Source: Actinomycetes bacterium (GTDB taxonomy: Bacteria > Actinomycetota > Acidimicrobiia > Acidimicrobiales > Palsa-688). From it: DNA of 32,964 nt. A program made the translations under genes and the position numbers. This document shows positions 24,049 to 31,672 of the stretch, piece after piece. The notes below the pieces were generated by a model that was given only the letters and a program-made list of their open reading frames with translations, ran no database searches and was not told the origin of the DNA. Each line of letters begins with the position of its first letter. Position 1 is the stretch's first letter. Location of the stretch: the NCBI GenBank assembly GCA_021816565.1, contig JAKAXN010000003.1, positions 1 to 32,964 on the forward strand, in the 5' to 3' direction.

Positions 24049-25722
24049 TCAGCCGGTTTGGGTGTCGATGCGTTCGAGGAGTCCGTCGAAGATCTTCTGC
24101 CGGCCGAGTTGGCCTTTGCGGGCGGCGTCGTCGCGCTGGCGTTGCAGAGTGGGCTTGAACTCGATGGTGGTGACGAAGAAGGTGCAGGACTCGCAGATGG
24201 ATTCGTAGTGGCAGTCGAGCTCGACCGGTCGGGCGCAGTATCCGTTGCCGAGCATGCGTTGGTGCATTTCCCGGCGGAGTTTGGCCATCTCGCCCCCTTC
24301 AGCGTCGGCGGGAAGCTGTCGGGGTGCGTTGTAGAGGGCTTCGACCTTTTCGCTGACGGAGAAATACTCGTCGGCCACGGTGCGATCGGCGATGCGGGCG
24401 TAGACCATTGTCATCCGCATGGATCGATGGCCGAGGAGAGCGGCGATCGCTTCGAGAGACATGCCCCGGTTGATGGCCTGGGTGGCCAGGGTGTGGCGGA
24501 GCTGGTGGGCGGTGACCCGGCCGATCCCGGCTGCCTCGCAGACCTCGGTGAGGGCCTTCTCCAGCATGGTCTCGCCGATCGGTCGTCCGTTGCGGATGAA
24601 GAGCAGGTCGCTGCGCAGGCTGGATGGACGCTGGACGATCCATTCGTCAAGGAGTGCCTTCAGCTGTGGGTGCAGCGGGATGTAGCGGTCGTTGTGGAGC
24701 TTGCCGAGGGGGACGCGTAGCCAGAAGCTGGAGCCGATCTGCACGACGGCGTCCACGGTGAGGGCCATGAACTCGCCGCGGCGCATCCCGGTGCGGGCCA
24801 GGAACTCCACGCAGAGACGGGTGAACAGGTCGGGGTGGGCTCTGGCCGCGGCTAGGAGCCGGGCGGCCGCAGCGTCGTCGATGAAGCGGGGCAGGGGCTG
24901 ATCGCGGATGGGGAAGTCTCCGGCGAAGACGAGCACACCTCGCGGCAGGTCGTCGCCGTCCCATTCGCTGAGCCGCTCGAAGCAGGTGCGCAGCGCTCCC
25001 AGATGCTGCGCGATGGTGTGACGATGGAGCGTCCCGCCCTTGCCCGAGGGCTTCCGGGCCAGGTGCAGCTTGAACCCTTCGATATGACGGCGGCGGATAT
25101 CAGCAACGGCGGTGACTTCGGGGTCGAAGCCGGCCAGAAAGGTGACGAACTCCCGTAATGCCCTCTCGATCGAGTCGACCGTCGAGGGGCGCAGCGACAG
25201 GCGCACCTGGTCGATGTAGTCCAAGAGGGTGCGACGCAAACGCTCGGGGACGGAGTCCCACAGCTCTTGGCGTTCGGTTCGCCGGTTCCAGGATCGCCGG
25301 ACGAGGGGATGGTCGATCCAACCGAGATGGAAGGCGGCGACACTGGCCTGACGGAAATCCCGGGACAGGCTGTGGTGGGCCCGATACGCCTCCGGCTCGT
25401 CGGACATGGCCGCCAGCAGCCGGTCTCGGGCGTCGAGCAGCTGTTCGGCGGTCAAAGCGTCAGGTGCGACACCGTGGATGCCCGCCGCCTTGGACAGCGC
25501 TGACCACTGCATCACCGGTGCTTTGTTCCCGAAGCCCAGATCGCCTGTCATTGCAGCGAAGTTGGCGAACTGGTCGGGATAGACCCACTTGCTGATCCCG
25601 CCCAGATAGGCCGGCACGCGGACCAGATACTCGGGGCTGACCGTCAGCCGGCAGGTGGCGATCAGCCATCCGACCGTGCGTCGATACTTGGCCGGCAGGA
25701 GGCACTGCTCGTCAACGGTCAT
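24049..25722 (-). CDS. TnpB-like tyrosine recombinase, N-terminus removed by IS21
   Basis: The remaining 557 residues from ATG 25722 include a core-binding region (LSLRPSTVDSIERALREFV) and a complete catalytic domain: TGMRRGEFMAL (Arg), GKLHNDRYIPLHP (Lys region), HQLRHTLATQ (HxxR), LLGHRSMRMTMVYARI (His and the Tyr nucleophile). The C-terminal tail with CHYESICESCTFF is Cys-rich, as in Tn554 TnpB. The first 50 codons are at 28478-28623; removing the IS21 plus one GCCC copy rejoins them in frame to 607 residues. The fragment still reads on into the IS end as far as 25971, but those codons belong to the IS. It may be inactive for lack of its N-terminus and promoter. Confidence 0.85.
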   Translation of the reverse strand: MTVDEQCLLPAKYRRTVGWLIATCRLTVSPEYLVRVPAYLGGISKWVYPDQFANFAAMTGDLGFGNKAPVMQWSALSKAAGIHGVAPDALTAEQLLDARDRLLAAMSDEPEAYRAHHSLSRDFRQASVAAFHLGWIDHPLVRRSWNRRTERQELWDSVPERLRRTLLDYIDQVRLSLRPSTVDSIERALREFVTFLAGFDPEVTAVADIRRRHIEGFKLHLARKPSGKGGTLHRHTIAQHLGALRTCFERLSEWDGDDLPRGVLVFAGDFPIRDQPLPRFIDDAAAARLLAAARAHPDLFTRLCVEFLARTGMRRGEFMALTVDAVVQIGSSFWLRVPLGKLHNDRYIPLHPQLKALLDEWIVQRPSSLRSDLLFIRNGRPIGETMLEKALTEVCEAAGIGRVTAHQLRHTLATQAINRGMSLEAIAALLGHRSMRMTMVYARIADRTVADEYFSVSEKVEALYNAPRQLPADAEGGEMAKLRREMHQRMLGNGYCARPVELDCHYESICESCTFFVTTIEFKPTLQRQRDDAARKGQLGRQKIFDGLLERIDTQTG

Positions 25723-25730
25723 GGCCGCCC

Positions 25731-25780
25731 TGATGAGGATCACGTAGGGCTCCCCACTCTCGATCACTGAAATTCCCCAC
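25731..25780. repeat. IS21 left end with two repeat units
   Basis: Units at 25731-25757 (TGATGAGGATCACGTAG, then TCCCCAC) and 25760-25780 (TCGATCACTGAAATTCCCC). The right end carries the inverted equivalents. Confidence 0.7.
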
Positions 25781-25876
25781 CTCCCGGGGCTGGTGATGGT
25801 CCACCAGTCGAGGGGGGCTCCCCCTTGATGCTGGCGGTTCTCACACCAGTCCAGCGAGGAGGAGCCCCCGGTCACC

Positions 25877-27250
25877 ATGTTGACAACGGGAGAAGATGTG
25901 GAAGCGCATGTGTTGAGGAAACGGGGGTGGTCGATCTCGGCCATCGCCCGCCATCTGGACCGGGACCGCAAGACAGTTCGGTCCTATCTGGAGGGAAAAC
26001 GCCAGCCGGGAGTGCGTCGGCGGAGCGGCCCAGACCCGCTGGAGCGGTTCGTGCCGTATCTGACGGCCCGGTTCGCGGACGACCCGCACGTGTGGGCGTC
26101 TGCGCTCTATGACGAGCTGGTCCCGCTGGGTTATGACCGTTCGTATCCGAGTTTCGCCCGTCAGCTGCGAGCGGCCGGGCTGCGCCCGCATTGCGAGGCG
26201 TGCGACGGGGTGACCGGCCGGGAGACGATCGACATCCCCCATCCGGCCGGGGAGGAGATCCAGTGGGACTGGTTCGAGCGGCGCAAGGCACCATGGGGCG
26301 GCACCGCCTATGTGCTGTTGGGGACACTGCCGTATTCGGGCCGGACGAGGGGCGTGCTGGCCCCGGCCACCGACCAGGCGCATCTGGTCGAGGCGATGGA
26401 CGCGGTGCTGCGCCGCCTGGGTGGCACCGCCCGGGTCTGGCGGGTGGATCGCATGGCCACGGTGATCGTGCCCGGCAGCGGCGATGTCCAGGCCAGCTTC
26501 GCTCCGGTGGCCAAGCACTATGGCGCGGCGATCGCCGCCTGCCCGCCCCGGCGGGGGAACCGCAAGGGAGCGGTTGAAGCCGCGGTGCGCTTCGCTTGTG
26601 GCCGGTGGTGGAGGACACTCGACGCGGACAGCATGGAGGCGGCCCAGGTGAGCCTGGACCGGTTCTGGGCGACCACGGGCGATGCCCGGCTGCGCAGCCC
26701 GGGCCGGATCGACCTGGCACCGGCGGACGGGTCCCGGCCTCGCTGGCCGACTGTCGGTGACCTCGCCGACGCCGAGCCGCTGTTGGCGTTGCCCGCGGCT
26801 GTGTTCCCGGCCACGGTCGAGGCCGAAGCGGTCGTCGACGCCCGGGCGACCGTGGCGTTTAGGGGGAACCGCTACTCCGTGGCGCCCGGTCTGGCCGGCC
26901 GGATGATGAAACTGCGTCACCGGCTGGGCACCAACACACTCGAGGTGGTCAGCCCGGCCGGGGTCGTCGTGGTCACTCACACCCTCGCCGCGCCGGGGGC
27001 CGGGCTGATCGTGCGGACCGCGGCGCATCGCGAGGCGTTGGAGAAGGTCGTGCTCGGCGCCTTCAGCACCGCCCGGCCGTGTGACCGCAAGGCCAACCGG
27101 CCGCCGGGGGCTGCGGCGCTGGCCGAGCGGGCCCGGCTGCTCGGCGCCGGCGGGGCCGAACCGAAGGTGAACCTGGAGGACATGGCCGAGGTCATCCGCC
27201 TGGCGTTCCCCGGATCGACCGTGCTCGACGATCGGGAGGTGACCGGGTGA
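25877..27250 (+). CDS. istA: IS21-family transposase IstA
   Basis: A 457-residue DDE transposase. The N-terminal helix-turn-helix (GWSISAIARHLDRDRKTVRS) binds the element ends. The rve-type catalytic core shows IQWDWFER (Asp131), VWRVDRM (Asp191) and GNRKGAVEAAV (Glu234), an intact triad. A C-terminal Mu-type domain follows (RATVAFRGNRYSVAPGLAG). ATG 25877 lies behind GAGGAGGAG at 11 bases. Its stop overlaps the istB start by GTGA. Intact, so the element may still be mobile. Confidence 0.93.
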   Translation: MLTTGEDVEAHVLRKRGWSISAIARHLDRDRKTVRSYLEGKRQPGVRRRSGPDPLERFVPYLTARFADDPHVWASALYDELVPLGYDRSYPSFARQLRAAGLRPHCEACDGVTGRETIDIPHPAGEEIQWDWFERRKAPWGGTAYVLLGTLPYSGRTRGVLAPATDQAHLVEAMDAVLRRLGGTARVWRVDRMATVIVPGSGDVQASFAPVAKHYGAAIAACPPRRGNRKGAVEAAVRFACGRWWRTLDADSMEAAQVSLDRFWATTGDARLRSPGRIDLAPADGSRPRWPTVGDLADAEPLLALPAAVFPATVEAEAVVDARATVAFRGNRYSVAPGLAGRMMKLRHRLGTNTLEVVSPAGVVVVTHTLAAPGAGLIVRTAAHREALEKVVLGAFSTARPCDRKANRPPGAAALAERARLLGAGGAEPKVNLEDMAEVIRLAFPGSTVLDDREVTG

Positions 27251-28041
27251 GCGCCCACAGCGACTACCAGAAGCTCCGTTCCCATCTGGCGTTTCTGCGC
27301 ATGGCCGCCGCCGCGGAGGCGCTGCCCGGCCTGCTCGAGCGGGCCGCCAAGGCCGACGGAGGGCTCAGCCACTCCGCCTTCTTGGAACAGCTCCTGGCCG
27401 TGGAGGTCGCCGCCACAGAGGAACGACGCCGGGCCAGCCTGGCCCGCTTCGCGTCCCTGCCCTCCCCGTTCACCATCGACGACTTCGACTTCACCGCCCA
27501 GCCCCGCCTCGACCCCAAACTGATCGCCGAGCTGGCCACCCTGCGCTTCGTCGAAGACGCCACCAACGTGTTGTTCATCGGCCCGCCCGGCGTCGGCAAG
27601 ACCATGCTCGCGGTCGGCCTGGGACACGCCGCGGTGGCGGCCGGGATGCGAGTCCACTACACCACCGCCGCGGAACTGGTCGCCCGCTGCCACCGCGCCG
27701 CCATCGAAGGCCGCTGGGCCACCACTATGCGCTTCTACGCCGGACCGCGCCTGCTCATTATCGACGAAGTCGGCTACCTCCCCCTCCCCGCCGAAGGGGC
27801 GTCCGCCCTGTTCCAGGTCATCTCCCAGCGCTACCTCAAAGGCAGCGTCGTGCTCACCACCAACCTGGGGATCGCCAGCTGGGGGAAAGTGTTCGGCGAC
27901 GATCAGATGGTCGCCGGCGCCCTCCTCGACCGTCTCCTGCACCGATCCGTGGTGGTCAACATCGACGGCGACAGTTACCGGATGCGCTCGCATCGGGCCC
28001 GGGCCGAAGCCACCCGCCGAGCTATCGGGGCCCGGCCGTGA
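27247..28041 (+). CDS. istB: IS21-family helper ATPase IstB
   Basis: A 264-residue AAA+ protein. GPPGVGKT at residues 112-119 is the Walker A motif and LLIIDEVGYL (about 169-178) the Walker B. The final part (RLLHRSVVVNIDGDSYRMRS) is typical of IstB. It forms an ATP-dependent oligomer on target DNA and activates IstA. GTG 27247 overlaps the istA stop and its own stop overlaps the next gene, each by GTGA. Confidence 0.95.
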   Translation: MSAHSDYQKLRSHLAFLRMAAAAEALPGLLERAAKADGGLSHSAFLEQLLAVEVAATEERRRASLARFASLPSPFTIDDFDFTAQPRLDPKLIAELATLRFVEDATNVLFIGPPGVGKTMLAVGLGHAAVAAGMRVHYTTAAELVARCHRAAIEGRWATTMRFYAGPRLLIIDEVGYLPLPAEGASALFQVISQRYLKGSVVLTTNLGIASWGKVFGDDQMVAGALLDRLLHRSVVVNIDGDSYRMRSHRARAEATRRAIGARP

Positions 28042-28391
28042 CCGCCCCCGCCCGCCGGCTCTGCCCCGGCTGCCAGCAATACTTCACCGCCCCCGGCGGC
28101 CGCACCCACTGCTCCGCCGCCTGCAAGACCGCCGACTGGCGCCGCCAACACCCCAACCGGCCCACACCCGGCCAGACCACCGCACCCCCGCCGGACGTGT
28201 ACATCTGCCCTGGCTGCTACCGCCGCTACCAGCTCCACCAGCCGTCCCTCGCCATCCCGCCGCCGTCCTGCCCGGACTGCGCCATCCCCACCCGGCGGAT
28301 CGGCATCGGCGGGCACTGCCCCTGCTGCGACCAGCCCGTCGCCGCCATCGAACTCCTCGACAACCAGGAGGTGACAGCAACCAACACCTGA
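28038..28391 (+). CDS. Cys-rich zinc-ribbon protein carried by the IS21 element
   Basis: A 117-residue protein translationally coupled to istB (GTGA overlap at 28038-28041) and wholly inside the IS. It has four Cys pairs or near-pairs: CPGCQQYF, CSAACKTADW, CPGCYRRY with CPDC, and CPCC. This suggests two zinc ribbons or a zinc ribbon plus a treble-clef finger. The first part (RLCPGCQQYF..PGGRTHCSAACK) looks like the short zinc fingers found in replication and transposition proteins. IS21 elements normally have only istA and istB, so this is an accessory gene; its role is unknown. Confidence 0.7.
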   Translation: MTAPARRLCPGCQQYFTAPGGRTHCSAACKTADWRRQHPNRPTPGQTTAPPPDVYICPGCYRRYQLHQPSLAIPPPSCPDCAIPTRRIGIGGHCPCCDQPVAAIELLDNQEVTATNT

Positions 28392-28429
28392 TCTACCCTT
28401 CACACCAGCCAGAACCAGCCCCGGTCAAC

Positions 28430-28477
28430 TGGGGAATTTCGGTGATCGACACCGGGGAACTACGGCGATCCTCGTCA
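28430..28477. repeat. IS21 right end with two repeat units
   Basis: Read on the minus strand: TGACGAGGATCGCCGTAG with TTCCCC (28477 downward) and CGATCACCGAAATTCCCC (about 28448-28431). These match the left-end units with small differences. Confidence 0.7.
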
Positions 28478-28623
28478 GCCCAGCCGTCCGCGCCGATCCG
28501 GTCGAAGAAGACCCGGGTCACCGACACCACCGGGGGACCCACGTACATTCCGGCCGCTTCCAGCGCCTCCAGATAGGCATCCGCGAGGTCTTGACCAGCC
28601 CGCAGGGCGGGAGCCGCGGTCAT
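28478..28623 (-). pseudogene. TnpB-like recombinase, first 48-49 codons
   Basis: ATG 28623 begins MTAAPALRAGQDLADAYLEA and reads to DRIGADGW before the IS21 end. It overlaps the TnpA-like stop (ATGA, 28620-28623), showing the two recombinases were translationally coupled. The rest of the gene is at 24049-25726; the frame is restored when the IS is removed. Confidence 0.85.
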
Positions 28624-29660
28624 TGCACCACCTCCGCGTCGATCACCTGAACGGCGCGCATGTACTCGGCGGCCAGCCAGTCGTTGGCCAAATGCAGATA
28701 GATCCGGGTGGACTCGATCGACCGGTGTCCGGCCTGCGCCTGGATCGCCTCGAGTGCCATCCCGGCCTCCCGCAAGCGGGTGAAGCAGGTGTGCCGCAGC
28801 TGATGGCAGGTGAGCCGCTCGATGCCCGCTCGACGGCGGGCACCGTCGATGATCTCGTCCAGACCGGCCGAGCTGAGCGGCTGACCGCGGCGGGCGCCTT
28901 TCAAGACCACGAACACCCGATCCGTCGAAGACTCCGGCGGGCGTTCCCCGTCGAGATAGCGGCCCAGACTGGCGAAGAACCGGGACGACACCGGCACGAT
29001 CCGCTGAGCGCCGCCCTTGCCATCAGCCACGAACAGGCGCCGTTCCCCGGCCCGCACATCGCCCATCCGCAGACCGAGCACCTCGCAGCGACGCAGTCCG
29101 CCCAGCAGCATCGCTTCGATCATCGCCCGGTCCCGGTCAGTCCGCAGCGCCGACATCAGCGCATCCACCTCCACCGGTGAACACACCCTCGGCAGCGTCC
29201 GGGGAGTGCGGATCAGCGGCACCGTCCGGGCCCGGCGCCCCGAACGCGACCATCTCGTGGCCAGTCCCCTCGGGACAGGATTCGCCGCCACCGCCACATC
29301 GTCCCGGGCAGCCAGATAGGCGAACAACCCCGACACGCTCGACAGGCGACGCCGGATCGTCCGGGCCGACAGACCCCGCTCTCCGTCCTCCAGTCGCACC
29401 ACCCGTCCGCCGTGACGGGGCCGCCGCTGATGCTGCAAGAACCCGAACACGTCCTTGGAGCCGATCTCCCCTGGGCGCTTGCCGACCACTGAGAAGAACA
29501 CCTTCAAGTCCGAGGCCACCGCCAACAGAGTGTTCATCCGAGCGCGCGCTGCCACGAACGCCAGATAGTCATCGACCAGCGGATCCCCGAGCGTGATCAC
29601 CACCTGGCCGTCATCCACCCGGCGCTCCACCCGTGGCACGAACGCCCGATCCCCCTCCAT
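28620..29660 (-). CDS. TnpA-like tyrosine recombinase
   Basis: A 346-residue site-specific recombinase. The N-terminal SAM-like domain (LVDDYLAFVAARARMNTLLA, with DLKVFFSVVGK) binds core DNA. The catalytic domain has LLGGLRRCEVLGL (Arg), GKGGAQRIVPV (Lys), HQLRHTCFTRL (HxxR), AQAGHRSIESTRIYLHL (His and Tyr), all present. Length fits TnpA of Tn554 (about 360). ATG 29660 is chosen; ATG 29708 would add 16 residues but lies inside the terminal repeat. Its stop overlaps the TnpB start. Probably still a functional enzyme, without its intact partner. Confidence 0.88.
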   Translation of the reverse strand: MEGDRAFVPRVERRVDDGQVVITLGDPLVDDYLAFVAARARMNTLLAVASDLKVFFSVVGKRPGEIGSKDVFGFLQHQRRPRHGGRVVRLEDGERGLSARTIRRRLSSVSGLFAYLAARDDVAVAANPVPRGLATRWSRSGRRARTVPLIRTPRTLPRVCSPVEVDALMSALRTDRDRAMIEAMLLGGLRRCEVLGLRMGDVRAGERRLFVADGKGGAQRIVPVSSRFFASLGRYLDGERPPESSTDRVFVVLKGARRGQPLSSAGLDEIIDGARRRAGIERLTCHQLRHTCFTRLREAGMALEAIQAQAGHRSIESTRIYLHLANDWLAAEYMRAVQVIDAEVVQ

Positions 29661-29695
29661 CGCCCCAGGCTTGCCGTTCCCGATCTTCCGGTGGT

Positions 29696-29709
29696 GGATC
29701 ACCCGCATA
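29696..29709. repeat. Right inverted terminal repeat of two-recombinase element
   Basis: GGATCACCCGCATA, the exact reverse complement of 24008-24021. Confidence 0.8.
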
Positions 29710-29717
29710 TCAAACAT

Positions 29718-30191
29718 CGGGGCCGCAAGTCCGACCCGCTCTACCGTGTCCGGCGCCTGTTGACCAAGGCAGCCGAACGCCTCGACGAGAACGGGACCGC
29801 CAAGATGACCGGGTTGCTCGCCGCCGGGGACCCGCAGGGGGAAGTCCGCCTGGCGTGGCACGCCAAGGAGGCCACCCGTGGGATATACGACCTGACCGAC
29901 CCAGCTCTGGCCGAGGAGTACGTGTGCGAACTGGCCACCGACATGCAAGACCCCTCCCATCCACCCGAGGTCCGCTCCCTCGGCCGCACCCTGGCCCGCT
30001 GGTTCACCGAAATCACCAACTGGCACAAGGCCCTCGTCTCCAACGGCCCCACAGAAGCAGTCAACAACCTCATCAAGAGAATCAAACGAATCGGCTTCGG
30101 CTTCAGGTCCTTCGAGCACTACGGAATCAGAGTCCTGCTCTACGCCGGGCGACCCAACTGGAACCTCCTCGCCACCATCTCACCCCGCTGA
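29718..30191 (+). pseudogene. ISL3-family transposase, C-terminal fragment
   Basis: Encodes RGRKSDPLYRVRRLLTKAAE through TEITNWHKALVSNGPTEAVN and NNLIKRIKRIGFGFRSFEHY, the C-terminal third of ISL3 transposases with the NGPTEAVNN motif around the last catalytic Glu. It continues the frame left off at 24007. The 210 bases after it (30192-30401) show no gene. Confidence 0.88.
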
Positions 30192-30401
30192 AATCCGAAG
30201 GGCCGAGAAAGCCAGAAGGATCTGCGGTGCCTGCACGCTCGGACGATCGGTGCCGGCGCCCCCTGGACTCTCTGCGGCGGGACGGACGGACGACTACGGG
30301 AGCGTGTTCCATACAGCTGTAGATCTCGCGACGAGACCCCCCGAATGTGACAGCCTTCCGAGGAGAATCGTGAAGTCGTTACCGGCAGCAGCGCCTTGGA
30401 G

Positions 30402-31538
30402 CTACTCGGACTCCAGGAACCGGCCGATCGCCTCCGCCGCCGACACCTGCATGGACTCGATGACGTGGCTGTAGCGGTCGAGGGTGATCCGGGTCGACGC
30501 ATGACCGTGCCGCTCCGAGACCACCTTCGGGTGGACCCCGGCGATCAGGGCCACCGTCGCCGACGTGTGCCGCAGGTCGTGCAGCGTGATCTCGGGGAGG
30601 CCGATCGTCCTCTGGAACAGGTGGAGCAGGCGGGTGATCCTCACCGGGTGGAACGGCTCCCCGACCTCGTCCACGAACACGTACGGCGACAGCCCGGGTA
30701 GGCCGAGCTCCTCCGCCTCCGCCAGCATCCGCTCGGCGTGCAGCCGCAGGACCTCCACGGTGGAAGCGTCCAGCACGATGGTCCGTCGGCCGGAGCGGGT
30801 CTTGGGGTCGGATTCGACGACGGTCCGCCCGGCGGCCGTCCGTCCCACCCGGACGGTCAGTGTCGGTGGCGTGCCTTCGAGGTCCACATCCCTCCACCGC
30901 AGGCCCGCCACCTCCGCCCGCCGTAGCCCGGTGGCGATGACCAGGTGCCACAGCGCCCCGAGCCGATCCTCTCGTGCTGCGGCGAGGAAGCGGCGGACCT
31001 GCTCGGGGGTGTAGACGCTGCGCTCGGCCGTGTCCTCCTTCGGCTTCTCGGCGGCATCGGCCGGGTTGACGGCCAGATACCCCATGCGCCGCCCGTAGCC
31101 GAGCATGTTGTGGAGGACCCGGTGGATGTTGCGGACCTGGGTGCCCGACAGCGGTCGCCCGTTGCGCCCGCCTGCGGTGCGCAGATCGGCATACAGCCTC
31201 TGCACGTCCGGCGCCGAGAGCCGGTCGAGTCGCTTGGACCCGATTCTGGGCACGATGTACGCCTGGCAGAGCATCCGGTAGTTGGCCGCCGTGGTGGCCT
31301 TCCGGTTCGGCCCGACCACGGCGAGCCACTCCTCCGCCAGCTCCGCCACCGTCTTGCGGGGGGAGTAGCGCAGCCGCCCCTCCTGCACGTCCACCGCCGC
31401 CTTGGCCAACGCCTTGCGGGCCTCCCGCTCGGTGGGGAAGCCGCTCACCCGCTTCTGCCGGCGGCGACCGTCGGGCCCGGGCGGCAGGTCCACCCGGTAG
31501 TACCAGCTGTCCCCTCGCCTACCGACGTTCTCGGCCAT
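30402..31538 (-). CDS. int: Tyrosine integrase of the tRNA-Leu island
   Basis: A 378-residue phage-type integrase. The N-terminal part (SWYYRVDLPPGPDGRRRQKR, with FPTEREARKALAKA) is the AP2-like arm-binding domain; the middle (TVAELAEEWLAVVGPNRKAT) is the core-binding domain; the catalytic domain has TGLRRAEVAGLRW (Arg), SGRRTIVLD, LHDLRHTSATVAL (HxxR), RHGHASTRITLDRYSHV (His and Tyr). ATG 31538 is preferred over a longer frame to 31649 because the family start fits and the upstream bases hold GTGTCCA arm motifs. It faces away from the tRNA gene 135 bases off and would recombine within the tRNA 3' end. Confidence 0.93.
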   Translation of the reverse strand: MAENVGRRGDSWYYRVDLPPGPDGRRRQKRVSGFPTEREARKALAKAAVDVQEGRLRYSPRKTVAELAEEWLAVVGPNRKATTAANYRMLCQAYIVPRIGSKRLDRLSAPDVQRLYADLRTAGGRNGRPLSGTQVRNIHRVLHNMLGYGRRMGYLAVNPADAAEKPKEDTAERSVYTPEQVRRFLAAAREDRLGALWHLVIATGLRRAEVAGLRWRDVDLEGTPPTLTVRVGRTAAGRTVVESDPKTRSGRRTIVLDASTVEVLRLHAERMLAEAEELGLPGLSPYVFVDEVGEPFHPVRITRLLHLFQRTIGLPEITLHDLRHTSATVALIAGVHPKVVSERHGHASTRITLDRYSHVIESMQVSAAEAIGRFLESE

Positions 31539-31552
31539 CCCCCAGCCGCCTC

Positions 31553-31604
31553 CGTGTCCACGCTGTGTCCAACCAGAGTTTCTGTGTCCAATCTGTGTCC
31601 ACGA
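31553..31604. repeat. Putative integrase arm-type sites, right end
   Basis: Four GTGTCCA motifs at 31554, 31565, 31584 and 31595, forming two pairs each spaced 11 bases. They lie between the integrase start and the tRNA att site. The second pair matches the left-end pair at 20788-20809. Confidence 0.65.
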
Positions 31605-31672
31605 CGCTACCAGGAGGGCAGGACCAGGACCCGCCCCGGTGGCCCGCATCCCTTCTGACCTGGGATTTTGCC

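Larger units (their letters stand above)
25731..28477. mobile_element. IS21-family element with extra zinc-finger gene
   Basis: 2747 bases starting TGATGAGGATC (25731) and ending, read inward, TGACGAGGATC (28477). The target duplication is GCCC (25727-25730 and 28478-28481). Each end holds two related units of the form GATCxCxGxAxxxTCCCC, as expected for multiple transposase sites of IS21 elements. It carries istA, istB and a third overlapping gene, all on the plus strand. Excision in silico restores the TnpB frame, which fixes both ends. Confidence 0.9.
24008..29709. mobile_element. Two-recombinase (Tn554-like) transposon inserted in ISL3 transposase
   Basis: The 5.7 kb insert splits the ISL3 gene. 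It begins and ends with a perfect 14-bp inverted repeat (24008-24021, 29696-29709). Without the IS21 inside it, it would be about 2.95 kb and hold only two overlapping tyrosine recombinase genes, of about 346 and 607 residues, close to TnpA and TnpB of Tn554. No third gene or cargo is seen. Five bases (29710-29714) between the right repeat and the ISL3 codon CAT may be a coupling sequence brought from the previous site. Confidence 0.8.

Noticed and set aside
25723..25971. N-terminal extension of the TnpB-like gene through the IS21 left end
   Set aside because: The codons from 25730 upward belong to the IS end and the istA start; the true N-terminus is at 28478-28623.
29663..29708. TnpA start at ATG 29708
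   Set aside because: The ATG is inside the terminal repeat one base from the element edge; ATG 29660 is more likely, though not proven.
24008..29709. A recombinase-in-trio (RIT) element
   Set aside because: Only two recombinase genes are present, and their sizes and the Cys-rich tail fit TnpA/TnpB better.
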